This document shows, piece after piece, positions 18,554-28,437 of a DNA stretch of 64,000 bases. Under the pieces are notes generated by a model that saw nothing but the letters and a program-made list of their open reading frames with translations, was not told the origin of the DNA and did not search any database. This DNA comes from [Clostridium] fimetarium (GTDB taxonomy: Bacteria; Bacillota; Clostridia; Lachnospirales; Lachnospiraceae): the NCBI RefSeq assembly GCF_900111235.1, contig NZ_FOJI01000007.1:164154-228153 (forward strand), written 5' to 3'. Numbering within the stretch: the stretch's first letter is position 1; every line of letters starts with the position of its first letter. Made by a program: the position numbers and the translations under genes.

Positions 18554-21500
18554 ATGGTGAAAAACAATAAAAAAGTACTTACTGTGTGGTTAATAATTAT
18601 AATAACTATGTTATTACAATCCATTACATACGCCGCTGATTACCGTAATACTACAGGATACCAAATTGATAGAAATGATGGATGTACGGTAACACATGTA
18701 TCATATGATATCACGAATGAATTTTGGACTAAACAGGTAATTAAAGGCGGTAACTATCAATGGAGCACTTTTGTTAACAGTAGCACCTATACTGATTCCA
18801 ATTCTGTAAATAATGATTATGGTTCAAAAGAAACCTATTTATGTGACGAACATGACTATAATTACATTGACGTTTCAAAGGTTGAATTTGCATGTGGCAA
18901 GAATGATTTAATTGATTTCTTAAATAATATGGAGGGGGCAGGATTAGGTTTTGATAGCGAATTAATGTTATCCCATGATACCAACTACCTACCAGTCTAT
19001 ACGTTCATGTCTTGCCCGCTTGATGGTTTATTGGCCAGGTTAAAAATTAATTATTATGGATTTTGGTGTGACTATGAAAACTGCTATGTTATTACCGGCA
19101 TTCGTTACCAAACGAAATGTTCCAATTTTGGTTATGAGGATAAAGATGCATTTGGCAATAGTGGATGGTATGCAGGGTGGGAATTTGGTTATGGTGGCGG
19201 ATATAATTATCCTCATAATCATTGTTACGGCCATCCTAATGAATATACAATTACGTATGACCCAAACGGTGGAAGCGGAACAATTAATGATTTAAACTGC
19301 TTATATAATTCAAGTTACAATCTGAGCAATAGTGGTTATACAAGACCAGGATGGCGTTTATCAGGATGGAAAAATATAGAGATGAATCAAATATATAGTT
19401 TGGGTCAATCGTTTACTAATTTAACAGCCACACATGGCGAAGTATTAACAATGTCCGCGCTATGGGAGGATATAAATCCTCCGACGATAAACGTACAAAA
19501 TCCATATGGTTGGATCAATCAGAATGTAGAGATAACAGCATCTGCAGTTGATTATGAAAGTGGAATGAAAAATCTTGAATTATATGATGGATTAACTTTA
19601 TTAACCTATGGAGAAAATTCTTTATCATTTCCATTTATAGCAGACCAAATCAAAACATATAGGTTAAAAGCTAGTGATAATGCAGGGAATACATCGTATA
19701 GAGATTTTACGATTAATATAGATAAAACGCCACCAAACATAACTATAAACAATAATACGAACAAGGATGTAAGCATCAAAGGCGAGAATAGTAAAGTCAA
19801 TGTGAGTGTTGATTTTGCAGAAACACTTAGTGGATTGTCAAAAGTAAGTGTAGCAGATTCAAATGGAAATGTTTTTCTTGAGCAAAATTTTACAAGTGAA
19901 TATCAATGGATTAAAGACATGCAAGAAAATTATATTGATAAGGTATATGAAAATTTGTTCTTGCGACAAGCAACATCTGCCGAAAAAAAAGCTTGGCGAA
20001 ATAATAAGATCAATAATAATCTTGAAGTCGGTGATATTTTTTGGGGATTATTTGAAAATAATGAATTTATAGATAAATATATATACACTTATAGTGATCA
20101 CGATTATATATATATGCTATATGATGTAATATTAGATAGAGAACCAGATGGGGAGGGCTTTAATAATTATTCCTATGCACTTGCGACAGGAAGCTCAAGG
20201 AATTGGCTAGGGCACGTACTTTATGAATCACGCGAAGCAGTAAATAAAAGAGCAAGCCACTATGGAATTCCTATTTCTCAAACATATAATGGTGATAATT
20301 ATAATGCTTCCCTTGATTTCACTGTAGTCGTTGAGGGAACTTCAAAATGCTATTATATAACAGCCACAGACAATGCTGGTAATTCAAGAACTCAGGTAAC
20401 AACCGTTTTGATTAACAAATCTGTATTAAAGGTAGATATGCCTGATTATTCATGGACTAATCAAAATGTGCCTGTACATATTACATCAAGTAATACAAGT
20501 GGAACCACTACTCATTATAATTTATATAACAATGATACAGGAGCATGGGTGGAGAGTTGGAAAAATAATACTGATCGATATTACTGGGTTACAAATGAAG
20601 GGATAACACATTGGAAATGTATCGCGTACGATGATGCAGGAAATTATGCCGAGGCAACGAATTCAGTTGAAATTGATAAAACTGCTCCAACTATTAATCC
20701 AGACAATATTAAAGCAACTTATAATCCAAGTGAAAAAATGACATCTATTAAAGTTATTGCAAATGATTATTTGAGCGGTATAAATACACTAAGTTTTTAT
20801 GACAGTAATAATCAATTATTGAATCAAGTCAATGGGGATGGGGACTCTACCTGTGAAGTGAATTACACGTTTAATAATATAGATTATCAAGATTATTATT
20901 ATGTTATAGTTACGGATTTAGCTGGAAATACGTATCAACAAATGATTTGCGCTAAATATACGGCAAATCATTTTAAAATGAATAACGATAACAAAACATA
21001 TAGACTTACTGATACGGATATCTATTTAGGCATTATAGGACAAAATTATAATCCTACCACAAAAGATTATATCGGTTTTAATACCCCAAGTGTTCAGGCA
21101 ATTAATGTGACAGCGGATGGACAAGCCACCATCAATTATTTTTACAAGCTAGGCAAATTCATTATTAAATTCAATGGCAATGGTGGTACCGGCATAATGT
21201 CTGATGTTATATATAATATTCCTACAATACCCCTTCCGACGCATACGTATACAAAAGAAAATGCTGCTGGAAAAAGCCAATTCCTTGGTTGGGATACGGA
21301 TTACAAAGCAAGAAATCCCCTATATATGGAAAATGATTTGATTACTATAAATGCAGGCACGACGGAACTTACATTATATGCAATATGGGATGACTGCCCT
21401 ATTATTAGCGGAACGGATAGCTATTACACCTTAGAAGATGCCAAAAGTGGAAAAATTACCGAAGCCGACTTATTAAAATATGTTCTAGTTACTGATGATT

Positions 21501-22039
21501 GGGATAGCAGTTCGGAACAAGTATTAAAAGTAACTGATTATAACCCATACGAATTCAAACAATTCACTTCAGACGGTTCAACGCTAGTGAAATATCAGGT
21601 GACTGATAGCGCAGGTAATACATCCTATACAACGACTACTGTATATATTGTTGACACAACTACAAAACTCGTGCAAGAAAATAAATATGTGCGATTCATT
21701 AACGAAGATTATTACCAAAAAAGTACGACAGAAGGTGGATTAGGTGAAAATTCAATATGGAAAACAAGCGCCTCTTATTCAGAGATACTAGATAAAGTTA
21801 TGAAAAACAGGAAAAGTCTTGTCGAAGAGAACAATTTTACGAATGTGTTTGGAATTGAATATTCGTATACGAAACCAGGTAGTATTAGCCAGAATCAGAT
21901 TTATCAATCTTGGTCATTTAACTCTGAAGAGATTAAAAAAGTCAAAGAATACATAAATACACATGGCATCGGAAATATTCAGGAAGCTACAGCCTTAAAT
22001 ACATTTTTAATTGAATTTAGTAATTGTAAGAATAGATAG
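18554..22039 (+). CDS. Large secreted multidomain surface protein (InlB repeats, Ig-like, DUF4214-like)
   Basis: About 1161 residues from ATG 18554 (AAAGGAAG upstream; a GTG at 18533 lacks a site). A signal peptide ends near SITYAADY. In order: an N-terminal unique domain with several Cys (to about 225), an InlB-type repeat (YTITYDPNGGSG ... LSGWKN ... ALWED), Ig-like modules each with a DNAGN-type turn, a DUF4214-like module (about 455-570, VYENLFLRQ ... DVILDREPDGEGFNNY), two more Ig-like modules, a second InlB repeat (FNGNGGTG ... FLGWD ... LYAIWDD), and a C-terminal unknown domain. No LPXTG anchor is seen. It is last in the locus, likely its adhesin or cargo. Confidence 0.82.
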   Translation: MVKNNKKVLTVWLIIIITMLLQSITYAADYRNTTGYQIDRNDGCTVTHVSYDITNEFWTKQVIKGGNYQWSTFVNSSTYTDSNSVNNDYGSKETYLCDEHDYNYIDVSKVEFACGKNDLIDFLNNMEGAGLGFDSELMLSHDTNYLPVYTFMSCPLDGLLARLKINYYGFWCDYENCYVITGIRYQTKCSNFGYEDKDAFGNSGWYAGWEFGYGGGYNYPHNHCYGHPNEYTITYDPNGGSGTINDLNCLYNSSYNLSNSGYTRPGWRLSGWKNIEMNQIYSLGQSFTNLTATHGEVLTMSALWEDINPPTINVQNPYGWINQNVEITASAVDYESGMKNLELYDGLTLLTYGENSLSFPFIADQIKTYRLKASDNAGNTSYRDFTINIDKTPPNITINNNTNKDVSIKGENSKVNVSVDFAETLSGLSKVSVADSNGNVFLEQNFTSEYQWIKDMQENYIDKVYENLFLRQATSAEKKAWRNNKINNNLEVGDIFWGLFENNEFIDKYIYTYSDHDYIYMLYDVILDREPDGEGFNNYSYALATGSSRNWLGHVLYESREAVNKRASHYGIPISQTYNGDNYNASLDFTVVVEGTSKCYYITATDNAGNSRTQVTTVLINKSVLKVDMPDYSWTNQNVPVHITSSNTSGTTTHYNLYNNDTGAWVESWKNNTDRYYWVTNEGITHWKCIAYDDAGNYAEATNSVEIDKTAPTINPDNIKATYNPSEKMTSIKVIANDYLSGINTLSFYDSNNQLLNQVNGDGDSTCEVNYTFNNIDYQDYYYVIVTDLAGNTYQQMICAKYTANHFKMNNDNKTYRLTDTDIYLGIIGQNYNPTTKDYIGFNTPSVQAINVTADGQATINYFYKLGKFIIKFNGNGGTGIMSDVIYNIPTIPLPTHTYTKENAAGKSQFLGWDTDYKARNPLYMENDLITINAGTTELTLYAIWDDCPIISGTDSYYTLEDAKSGKITEADLLKYVLVTDDWDSSSEQVLKVTDYNPYEFKQFTSDGSTLVKYQVTDSAGNTSYTTTTVYIVDTTTKLVQENKYVRFINEDYYQKSTTEGGLGENSIWKTSASYSEILDKVMKNRKSLVEENNFTNVFGIEYSYTKPGSISQNQIYQSWSFNSEEIKKVKEYINTHGIGNIQEATALNTFLIEFSNCKNR

Positions 22040-22075
22040 CAATTACATATGAGAATAGAAAGAAATAAACAATAA

Positions 22076-22112
22076 AAAAAAACAGTCGAAGATGAGTTAA
22101 ATTCTTCGACTG
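22076..22112 (-). terminator. Terminator of the leftward CNNM/CorC gene
   Basis: Perfect 10-bp stem CAGTCGAAGA (22083-22092) with TCTTCGACTG (22103-22112). The A-run at its left side becomes a U-run on the minus strand, so it terminates the leftward gene ending at 22141; the hairpin may also block readthrough from the left. Confidence 0.8.
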
Positions 22113-22140
22113 CTGCAAGACATAATAAGTTGTTTTAGCG

Positions 22141-23433
22141 TTATAAAGTTTCTGGCGTAGCACCTAAGCTTGTTGGTCCTAGGTAAAGATGAACTGTTTC
22201 AATACGATTATTTGAAGCAGACTCTACAACCAGTCTTATTCCAGGTAATTCAATGTAATCATTTACAATTGGTAATCTATCTAGCTTTTCAATTATAAAA
22301 CCGCCAATTGAATCATAATCTTCTGATTCAATATCAAGGGCAAGAAAATCGTTTAAATCATCAAGTTTAGTATAGCCATCAAGTCTATATTCATTATCAT
22401 TAATCTTTTGGATGGAGTCGTGTTCGTCATCGTCATATTCATCTCTGATTTCACCAACTATTTCTTCAAGTAAATCCTCAAGCGTAATCATACCAACAGT
22501 TGAACCGTATTCATCTATAACAATTGTAATATTATTAGAAGTCTTTCTAAGTTCGGCAAGTAATTCGGCTGTATTTTTGTATTCATAAGTAAAATATGGC
22601 TCTCTTAAAATACCGCGAATGTTAAATGCATCACGAGTATCAAATAACAAAAGGTCTTTTACGTTAATGATGCCAATTACATTATCAACGGTATCTTCAT
22701 AAATAGGAATTCTTGTATATTTTTCACTTCGAAATATTTCCAATATTTCGTCATATGTACTATCAACACTAGCTAAAGTCATATCAATTCTCGGAATCAT
22801 AATATCTTTCGCTTGTGAATCTCCAAAATCAAATAAGTTGTTGATAATACGTCTTTCTTCACTTTCAATAATACCATCTTCATGACCAACTGTAACAATC
22901 GTTCTAAGTTCATCTTCAGTCATTAACTTCTTCTTTTTAGAAGAATCAATTCCAAAGAACTTAAGGGCATATTTTGAAAGCTTATTTATAATAATTATTA
23001 CTGGGGTGAGTACAAACATCACAAATGAGATGGGTTTTGCATAAGAAAGTGCTAACTTTTCGGCATGAATCGTTGCAGCTGTCTTTGGGGCGATTTCACC
23101 AAAAATAAGTACGAGGATAGTTAATATGCCAGTTGCAATACCTGTTACAATACCTGTTGCTTCACTTCCGAATGAATTAATAACGAAAGCTGTAACAATC
23201 GCAGATGCAGAAATGTTAACAATGGTATTTCCGATTAAAACGGCACTTAACAGTTTTCCTGAATTTTCAAGAAGTTCGGCAACTTTTTTTGCTCGTTTAT
23301 TACCATCTTCTGCAAGTGAACGAATATGAATTCTATTGATAGTTGTAAATGCAGTCTCCGCTGATGAAAAAAAAGCTGATAACATTAATAATATAATAAT
23401 TATTATAATTTGTATGACACTACTGGGGTCCAA
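22141..23433 (-). CDS. CNNM/CorC (hemolysin C-like) transporter family protein
   Basis: A 430-residue membrane protein. The N-terminal DUF21/CNNM domain (about residues 1-185, four hydrophobic spans with SAFFSSAETAFTTIN) is followed by a CBS pair (about 200-330, with IPRIDMTLASVD and TRIPIYEDTVDNVIGIINVKDLL) and a C-terminal CorC_HlyC domain (about 345-425). Related proteins are linked to magnesium or cobalt efflux; the name hemolysin is historical. The start is TTG at 23433 with AGGAG about ten bases upstream on the minus strand. It is a single-gene unit, convergent with the pilus-like locus. Confidence 0.92.
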   Translation of the reverse strand: MDPSSVIQIIIIIILLMLSAFFSSAETAFTTINRIHIRSLAEDGNKRAKKVAELLENSGKLLSAVLIGNTIVNISASAIVTAFVINSFGSEATGIVTGIATGILTILVLIFGEIAPKTAATIHAEKLALSYAKPISFVMFVLTPVIIIINKLSKYALKFFGIDSSKKKKLMTEDELRTIVTVGHEDGIIESEERRIINNLFDFGDSQAKDIMIPRIDMTLASVDSTYDEILEIFRSEKYTRIPIYEDTVDNVIGIINVKDLLLFDTRDAFNIRGILREPYFTYEYKNTAELLAELRKTSNNITIVIDEYGSTVGMITLEDLLEEIVGEIRDEYDDDEHDSIQKINDNEYRLDGYTKLDDLNDFLALDIESEDYDSIGGFIIEKLDRLPIVNDYIELPGIRLVVESASNNRIETVHLYLGPTSLGATPETL

Positions 23434-23685
23434 AAAGATTTATCTCCTATTTCTTCTAAAATATTGTTTAATAATGTGAATTTTACAGTATTATGAAACA
23501 GATGTCAAGAAAGTAGTCATAAATATAGTAATTGTATCGTATATATTATAGTAAACAAAATATTAGAAATATGACTTATATTCGTCGCTTATAAGCTGAT
23601 AAAAGGTCTAAATTAGGCCATTAGGAAAATGAGAGTTAAAAAGAGCAATAGATATTAAAATAGTGCGCAAGAGGGAGATTGTATA

Positions 23686-24042
23686 ATGTCAGCAAAAATG
23701 GTAGATATTCTAAAGGTAGTATTAATTACATATGTTATAACAGGAGTATTGTTGGTTTTATTAGCATTTGGATTATATAAAATGCAATTGTCAAAAGAAC
23801 AGATTGATATAGGAATTATAATTGTATATGCTATCTCTACAATAGCGGGTGGATATATAATAGGTAAGAAGAAGATGCATAGGAGATTGTTATGGGGATT
23901 ACTGATAGGATTGACGTATTTCGTGGTACTTTCCCTTATAGCATTTATTGTACACAAAGGAGTCTATGTAAATGGTGCATCTGCTATGAAGGCTGCATTA
24001 GTTTGTTCGTTTGGTGGAATCGTAGGTGGAGTAATTAGCTGA
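23686..24042 (+). CDS. Small four-span membrane protein, TIGR04086/YrzE-like
   Basis: A 118-residue protein with four hydrophobic segments (about 8-27, 39-58, 65-87, 97-117) and short loops, matching the TIGR04086 family found in clostridia, usually near yajC or tgt. Function unknown. GGGAG precedes ATG; a terminator follows. Confidence 0.75.
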   Translation: MSAKMVDILKVVLITYVITGVLLVLLAFGLYKMQLSKEQIDIGIIIVYAISTIAGGYIIGKKKMHRRLLWGLLIGLTYFVVLSLIAFIVHKGVYVNGASAMKAALVCSFGGIVGGVIS

Positions 24043-24083
24043 TTAAGAATCTTAAAAAATTATTGAAACTTAATATTTTATAA

Positions 24084-24118
24084 AAAAAAGTTTGGGATTA
24101 CAAAGACCAAACTTTTTT
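24084..24118 (+). terminator. Rho-independent terminator after the small membrane protein gene
   Basis: Stem AAAAAAGTTTGG (24084-24095) with CCAAACTTTTTT (24107-24118), 11-base loop. The A and T runs make it active in both directions. Confidence 0.85.
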
Positions 24119-24242
24119 GTTTGTGGTAAAAAGATTAGGAAGGTGCGTGCTAGGAGAAAAAAATAAAGGAAATATTAATATTGCATAGAATATAAGAGTA
24201 TAGGCGGTTTTCAAGGAATTTGAAAAAAGAAGGATAGCCAAA

Positions 24243-25250
24243 ATGAATATTAGAGAAGATCAAGAACAAAAGGAACACGAATATTTCAGTACATATGCAG
24301 CATTTAGTGACGAGTCACAGGGCCGTGATAGACAAGAAGAATCTTGTACAATGAGGACTATTTATCAAAGAGATAGGGACAGGATTATTCATTGTAAATC
24401 ATTTCGAAGGTTAAAACATAAGACACAAGTCTTTTTGGCACCAGAAGGAGATCATTATAGAACAAGACTCACTCATACATTAGAAGTCTCTCAGATTGCT
24501 AGGAGCATTGCACGAGCATTAAAAATGAATGAAGATTTAACAGAAGCAATTGCGTTAGGACATGATTTAGGTCATACACCATTTGGTCATGCGGGCGAAA
24601 GAACCTTGAATGAGCTATGCCCTACAGGATTTGCTCATTATAAACAGAGCATTCGAGTAGTTGAATTTTTAGAAAAAGATGGATTGGGATTAAATCTTAC
24701 AAAAGAAGTAAGAGATGGAATCCTTAATCACAGAACATCGGGAAAACCATCAACGCTTGAAGGTAAAATTGTTCGTTTGTCAGATAAGATTGCTTATGTG
24801 AATCATGATATTGATGATGCAATTAGAGCAAAAATATTCAGTGAAGAAGATATTCCTGTAGAGTATTCAAAAATACTTGGGAATAGTACAAAAACAAGAC
24901 TGAATACTTTGATTAATGATATTGTAACGAATAGTTATGATAGACCAGATATTTTTATGTCAGAAAGTGTTGAGGCAGCAATGACTGAACTCAGAAAGTT
25001 TATGTTTTCAAGTCTGTACCTTAATCCTATGGCAAAATGCGAAGAAACCAAAGCATATAAGCTGATTACAGAATTATATAACTACTACATGAGTAATATT
25101 GATGAACTACCAGAAAATTATTTTAAGTTTATCGAACAAAGAGGTGAAACACCAGAACGTGTAGTATGTGATTATATTGCTGGAATGAGTGATCAATATT
25201 CTGTCGCAAGATTTCAAGAAATATTTATTCCAAAAGCATGGAAGGGCTAA
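24243..25250 (+). CDS. dgt: Deoxyguanosinetriphosphate triphosphohydrolase-like HD protein
   Basis: A 335-residue HD hydrolase. Metal-site motifs are HKTQVF and RTRLTHTLEVSQIARSIA (first His), ALGHDLGHTPFGHAGE (HD pair near residue 105), and ILNHRTSG with LSDKIAYVNHDIDD (C-terminal Asp). This layout is the dGTPase family that splits dNTPs into nucleoside and triphosphate. It lies directly upstream of dnaG, a conserved clostridial order. AAGGA is eight bases before ATG. Confidence 0.92.
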   Translation: MNIREDQEQKEHEYFSTYAAFSDESQGRDRQEESCTMRTIYQRDRDRIIHCKSFRRLKHKTQVFLAPEGDHYRTRLTHTLEVSQIARSIARALKMNEDLTEAIALGHDLGHTPFGHAGERTLNELCPTGFAHYKQSIRVVEFLEKDGLGLNLTKEVRDGILNHRTSGKPSTLEGKIVRLSDKIAYVNHDIDDAIRAKIFSEEDIPVEYSKILGNSTKTRLNTLINDIVTNSYDRPDIFMSESVEAAMTELRKFMFSSLYLNPMAKCEETKAYKLITELYNYYMSNIDELPENYFKFIEQRGETPERVVCDYIAGMSDQYSVARFQEIFIPKAWKG

Positions 25251-25253
25251 AGA

Positions 25254-25290
25254 CGAATCAAAGATTCGCGTTTAAGAATGCTATGCATTC
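25254..25290 (+). other. Two adjacent short perfect hairpins between dgt and dnaG
   Basis: CGAATC-AAA-GATTCG (25254-25268 class) and GAATGC-TAT-GCATTC (25276-25290), both 6-bp stems with 3-base loops, in the 65-base dgt-dnaG gap. No U-run follows. They may shape mRNA processing or stability in this operon. Confidence 0.5.
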
Positions 25291-25315
25291 TCATACATGA
25301 CAAGTGAGGTTAATT

Positions 25316-27076
25316 ATGTTTTATCCAGAAGAAGTTATAGAAGAAATAAGATCTAGAAATGACATTTTTGATGTAATATCCGGTTATGTAAAATTACAAA
25401 AAAAGGGAAGTTCTTATTTTGGACTTTGCCCATTTCATAATGAGAAATCGGGATCGTTTTCGGTTGCACCACATAAACAGATGTACTATTGTTTCGGATG
25501 TGGAGCAGGTGGAAATGTAATTACGTTTATAATGGAGTATGAAAATTTTACATTTGTTGAAGCCGTAAAGCTATTGGCGGATAGAGCTGGTATTAAATTA
25601 CCGGAAGTAGAATATTCAGAAGAAAATAGGCGAGCATTTGATTTAAAGTCTAAACTGTTTGAGATAAATAAGCTGGCGGCAACCTATTTTTATCATCAAT
25701 TACAAATTGAGAATGGTAAAAAAGCCAAGGATTATTTAAGTAATCGAGAACTAAGTGATGAAACAATTAATCAGTTTGGCCTTGGATACTCAAATATGTA
25801 TAGTGATGATTTATACAAATATTTTAAGAGCAAGGGATATCAAGACGATATATTAAAAGAAACTGGATTGTTTTCATACGAGAACTCATACAATAGTGGT
25901 GTGAATGACAAATTCTGGAATCGTATTATATTCCCAATTATGGATGTGAACAACAAAGTGGTTGGATTTGGTGGACGAGTTATGGGAGATGCAAAACCAA
26001 AGTATCTCAATTCGCCAGAAACGAAACTGTTTGACAAAAGCCGTAATTTATACGGGTTAAATATTGCAAGAATATCTAGGAAACCGAACTTGATTATTTG
26101 CGAGGGGTATATGGACGTTATATCACTCCATCAAGCTGGATTTAATCAAGCTGTTGCTTCGTTAGGTACGGCACTTACATTGGGACAAGCCAGTCTTATG
26201 AAACGATATGCGAATGAAGTGCTAATTACGTATGATAGTGATGAAGCTGGTGTTAAGGCGGCATTGCGGTCAATACCAATATTGAAAGCTGCTGGACTTA
26301 CAACAAGAGTGATTGATATGCGGCCATACAAAGATCCAGATGAATTTATCAAGGCACTTGGAGCAGAGGCTTTTCAGGAGAGAATTGATAAAGCGATGAA
26401 TAGTTTCATGTATGAGATTGCCACGATGCAATTAGAATATGATTTGAAAGATCCTGAAAGCAAAACAAAGTTTTTCAATGAGATTTCAAAAAGAATTGTT
26501 GAATTTCCTGAGGAACTTGAGCGAAATAATTATATAGAGGCTGTAGCAGATAATTATATGATTTCAGTAGATAGTTTAAGGAAAATGGTAGCAAACTATG
26601 GAAATATGGTTGGAATCGTAAAAAATATAGGTGAGCCGAAAAAGAGTACTTTCAAGAAAGAAAAAGAGGATGGCGTTAAAAAAGCGCAGAAGATTCTTCT
26701 TACATGGATGATTAATGATGTGCCACTGTTTCAAAAGATAACAAAGTATGTTTCACCAGAAGATTTCATTGAACCACTCTTTCATGATGTTGCGAATAAA
26801 CTATTTCAGCAGCTTGAATCAGGAAATGTAAATCCGGCTTCGATTATTAGTACTTATGAAAGTGAAGAGGAACATAAAGAAGTGGCGGCACTATTTAATT
26901 CTGAGTTAAGCGATGAACTAAATGATAATGAGATGGAAAAGGCACTTAATGAGACTATATTTAAAGTGAAAAAGAATAGTCTTGAATATAAGAGTAGAAA
27001 TGTTAATAATATGGAAGAATTGAAAAATATAGCGAAAGAAAAGATACTTTTGCAAAATATTCACGTTGAATTGTAA
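25316..27076 (+). CDS. dnaG: DNA primase
   Basis: A 586-residue primase that lays down RNA primers for replication. The N-terminal zinc domain has CPFH (near residue 40) and CFGC (near 61). The TOPRIM core has ICEGYMDVISLH and YDSDEAG with the acidic metal ligands. The C-terminal helicase-binding region is about 140 residues. Start ATG 25316 with AGTGAGG five bases before; a GTG at 25304 lies inside that site. Length is typical. Confidence 0.96.
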   Translation: MFYPEEVIEEIRSRNDIFDVISGYVKLQKKGSSYFGLCPFHNEKSGSFSVAPHKQMYYCFGCGAGGNVITFIMEYENFTFVEAVKLLADRAGIKLPEVEYSEENRRAFDLKSKLFEINKLAATYFYHQLQIENGKKAKDYLSNRELSDETINQFGLGYSNMYSDDLYKYFKSKGYQDDILKETGLFSYENSYNSGVNDKFWNRIIFPIMDVNNKVVGFGGRVMGDAKPKYLNSPETKLFDKSRNLYGLNIARISRKPNLIICEGYMDVISLHQAGFNQAVASLGTALTLGQASLMKRYANEVLITYDSDEAGVKAALRSIPILKAAGLTTRVIDMRPYKDPDEFIKALGAEAFQERIDKAMNSFMYEIATMQLEYDLKDPESKTKFFNEISKRIVEFPEELERNNYIEAVADNYMISVDSLRKMVANYGNMVGIVKNIGEPKKSTFKKEKEDGVKKAQKILLTWMINDVPLFQKITKYVSPEDFIEPLFHDVANKLFQQLESGNVNPASIISTYESEEEHKEVAALFNSELSDELNDNEMEKALNETIFKVKKNSLEYKSRNVNNMEELKNIAKEKILLQNIHVEL

Positions 27077-27129
27077 TGATATTTCAAAAATAGGATAAAA
27101 TAGGGTTAACTATGGAAGGATGGTCTATA

Positions 27130-28398
27130 ATGGCTAAGAAGACAGATGAATTGTCAGGAGAAATGGAAGAAGTGAAAGTGGAGAAAAAAGTAACAAAGAG
27201 AGCAACAACAAAAAAAACAATTAAAAATAGTGAAGTTAAATCAGAAGATGTTGAGGCAGCAGCTGCTAGTGCAGACGCAGATAAAGAGGATGAAGCAACT
27301 GACGGTATGGCAGAAAGATTTGATGAAAAATGTAAATCACTACTTTTGCTCGCTAGAAAGAAGAAAAATGTTCTTGAATATCAAGAGATTATCACTTCAT
27401 TTACAGATTCAGAATTTGATGCAGATAAAGTTGAAAAGGTATTTGATTTCCTTGAAGCGAATAACGTAGATGTTAAAGTATCAGAAGATGATCAAGAAGA
27501 TGAAGCTATTATAGATTCTGAAGACGATATTGATATTGAAAAAATCGATTTAACAGTTCCAGATGGTGTAAGTATTGAAGATCCAGTAAGAATGTATTTA
27601 AAAGAAATTGGTAAAGTACCTCTTTTAAATGCTGAGGAAGAAATCAATCTTGCTAAAAGAATGGAAAATGGGGATCTAGAAGCGAAAAAACGTCTTGCAG
27701 AAGCAAATCTACGTCTTGTTGTAAGTATTGCGAAACGTTATGTAGGTCGTGGTATGTTGTTCCTTGATTTAATTCAAGAAGGTAATCTTGGACTTATTAA
27801 AGCTGTTGAAAAGTTTGATTATAGTAAAGGCTATAAGTTTAGTACCTATGCAACATGGTGGATTAGACAAGCAATTACCAGAGCTATTGCAGATCAAGCA
27901 AGAACAATCCGTATTCCAGTTCATATGGTTGAGACAATTAATAAATTACTAAGAGTATCAAGACAATTACTTCAGGAATTAGGACGTGAGCCACTTCCAG
28001 AAGAAATTGCAAAAGAAATGGATATACCAGTAGAACGTGTTAGAGAAATTCAGAAAATTTCTCAGGAGCCAGTTTCTCTTGAAACACCAATTGGTGAAGA
28101 AGAAGATAGCCATCTTGGAGATTTTATTCAAGATGATAATGTACCAGTACCAGCCGATGAAGCAGCATTTACACTTTTAAAAGAGCAATTAGTTGAAGTG
28201 TTAAGTACGTTAACTGAACGTGAGCAAAAAGTATTAAGACTACGTTTTGGCTTAGATGATGGACGAGCTAGAACACTTGAAGAAGTTGGGCGTGAGTTTA
28301 ATGTAACAAGAGAAAGAATTAGACAGATTGAAGCGAAAGCATTGAGAAAACTTCGTCATCCAAGCAGAAGCCGTAAACTGAAAGATTATTTAGATTAA
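27130..28398 (+). CDS. rpoD: Primary RNA polymerase sigma factor (sigma-70/SigA)
   Basis: A 422-residue sigma-70 factor. The N-terminal region 1.1 is lysine-rich, then acidic. Region 1.2 is [16 protein letters not shown]; region 2 holds [23 protein letters not shown] and the core-binding and -10 recognition run [21 protein letters not shown]; region 4.2 holds the helix-turn-helix ending [17 protein letters not shown]. Start ATG 27130 follows GGAAGGATGG; ATG 27112 would place the site inside the gene. It belongs to the dnaG-rpoD-trmK operon. Confidence 0.97.
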   Translation: MAKKTDELSGEMEEVKVEKKVTKRATTKKTIKNSEVKSEDVEAAAASADADKEDEATDGMAERFDEKCKSLLLLARKKKNVLEYQEIITSFTDSEFDADKVEKVFDFLEANNVDVKVSEDDQEDEAIIDSEDDIDIEKIDLTVPDGVSIEDPVRMYLKEIGKVPLLNAEEEINLAKRMENGDLEAKKRLAEANLRLVVSIAKRYVGRGMLFLDLIQEGNLGLIKAVEKFDYSKGYKFSTYATWWIRQAITRAIADQARTIRIPVHMVETINKLLRVSRQLLQELGREPLPEEIAKEMDIPVERVREIQKISQEPVSLETPIGEEEDSHLGDFIQDDNVPVPADEAAFTLLKEQLVEVLSTLTEREQKVLRLRFGLDDGRARTLEEVGREFNVTRERIRQIEAKALRKLRHPSRSRKLKDYLD

Positions 28399-28437
28399 TA
28401 TTTTAGATTAATATATTACTGCAGAAAAGAGGATACG

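Noticed and set aside
22040..22140. Terminator here as end of the pilus-like locus
   Set aside because: The U-run is on the minus strand, so it mainly serves the leftward gene; a rightward role is possible but not supported.
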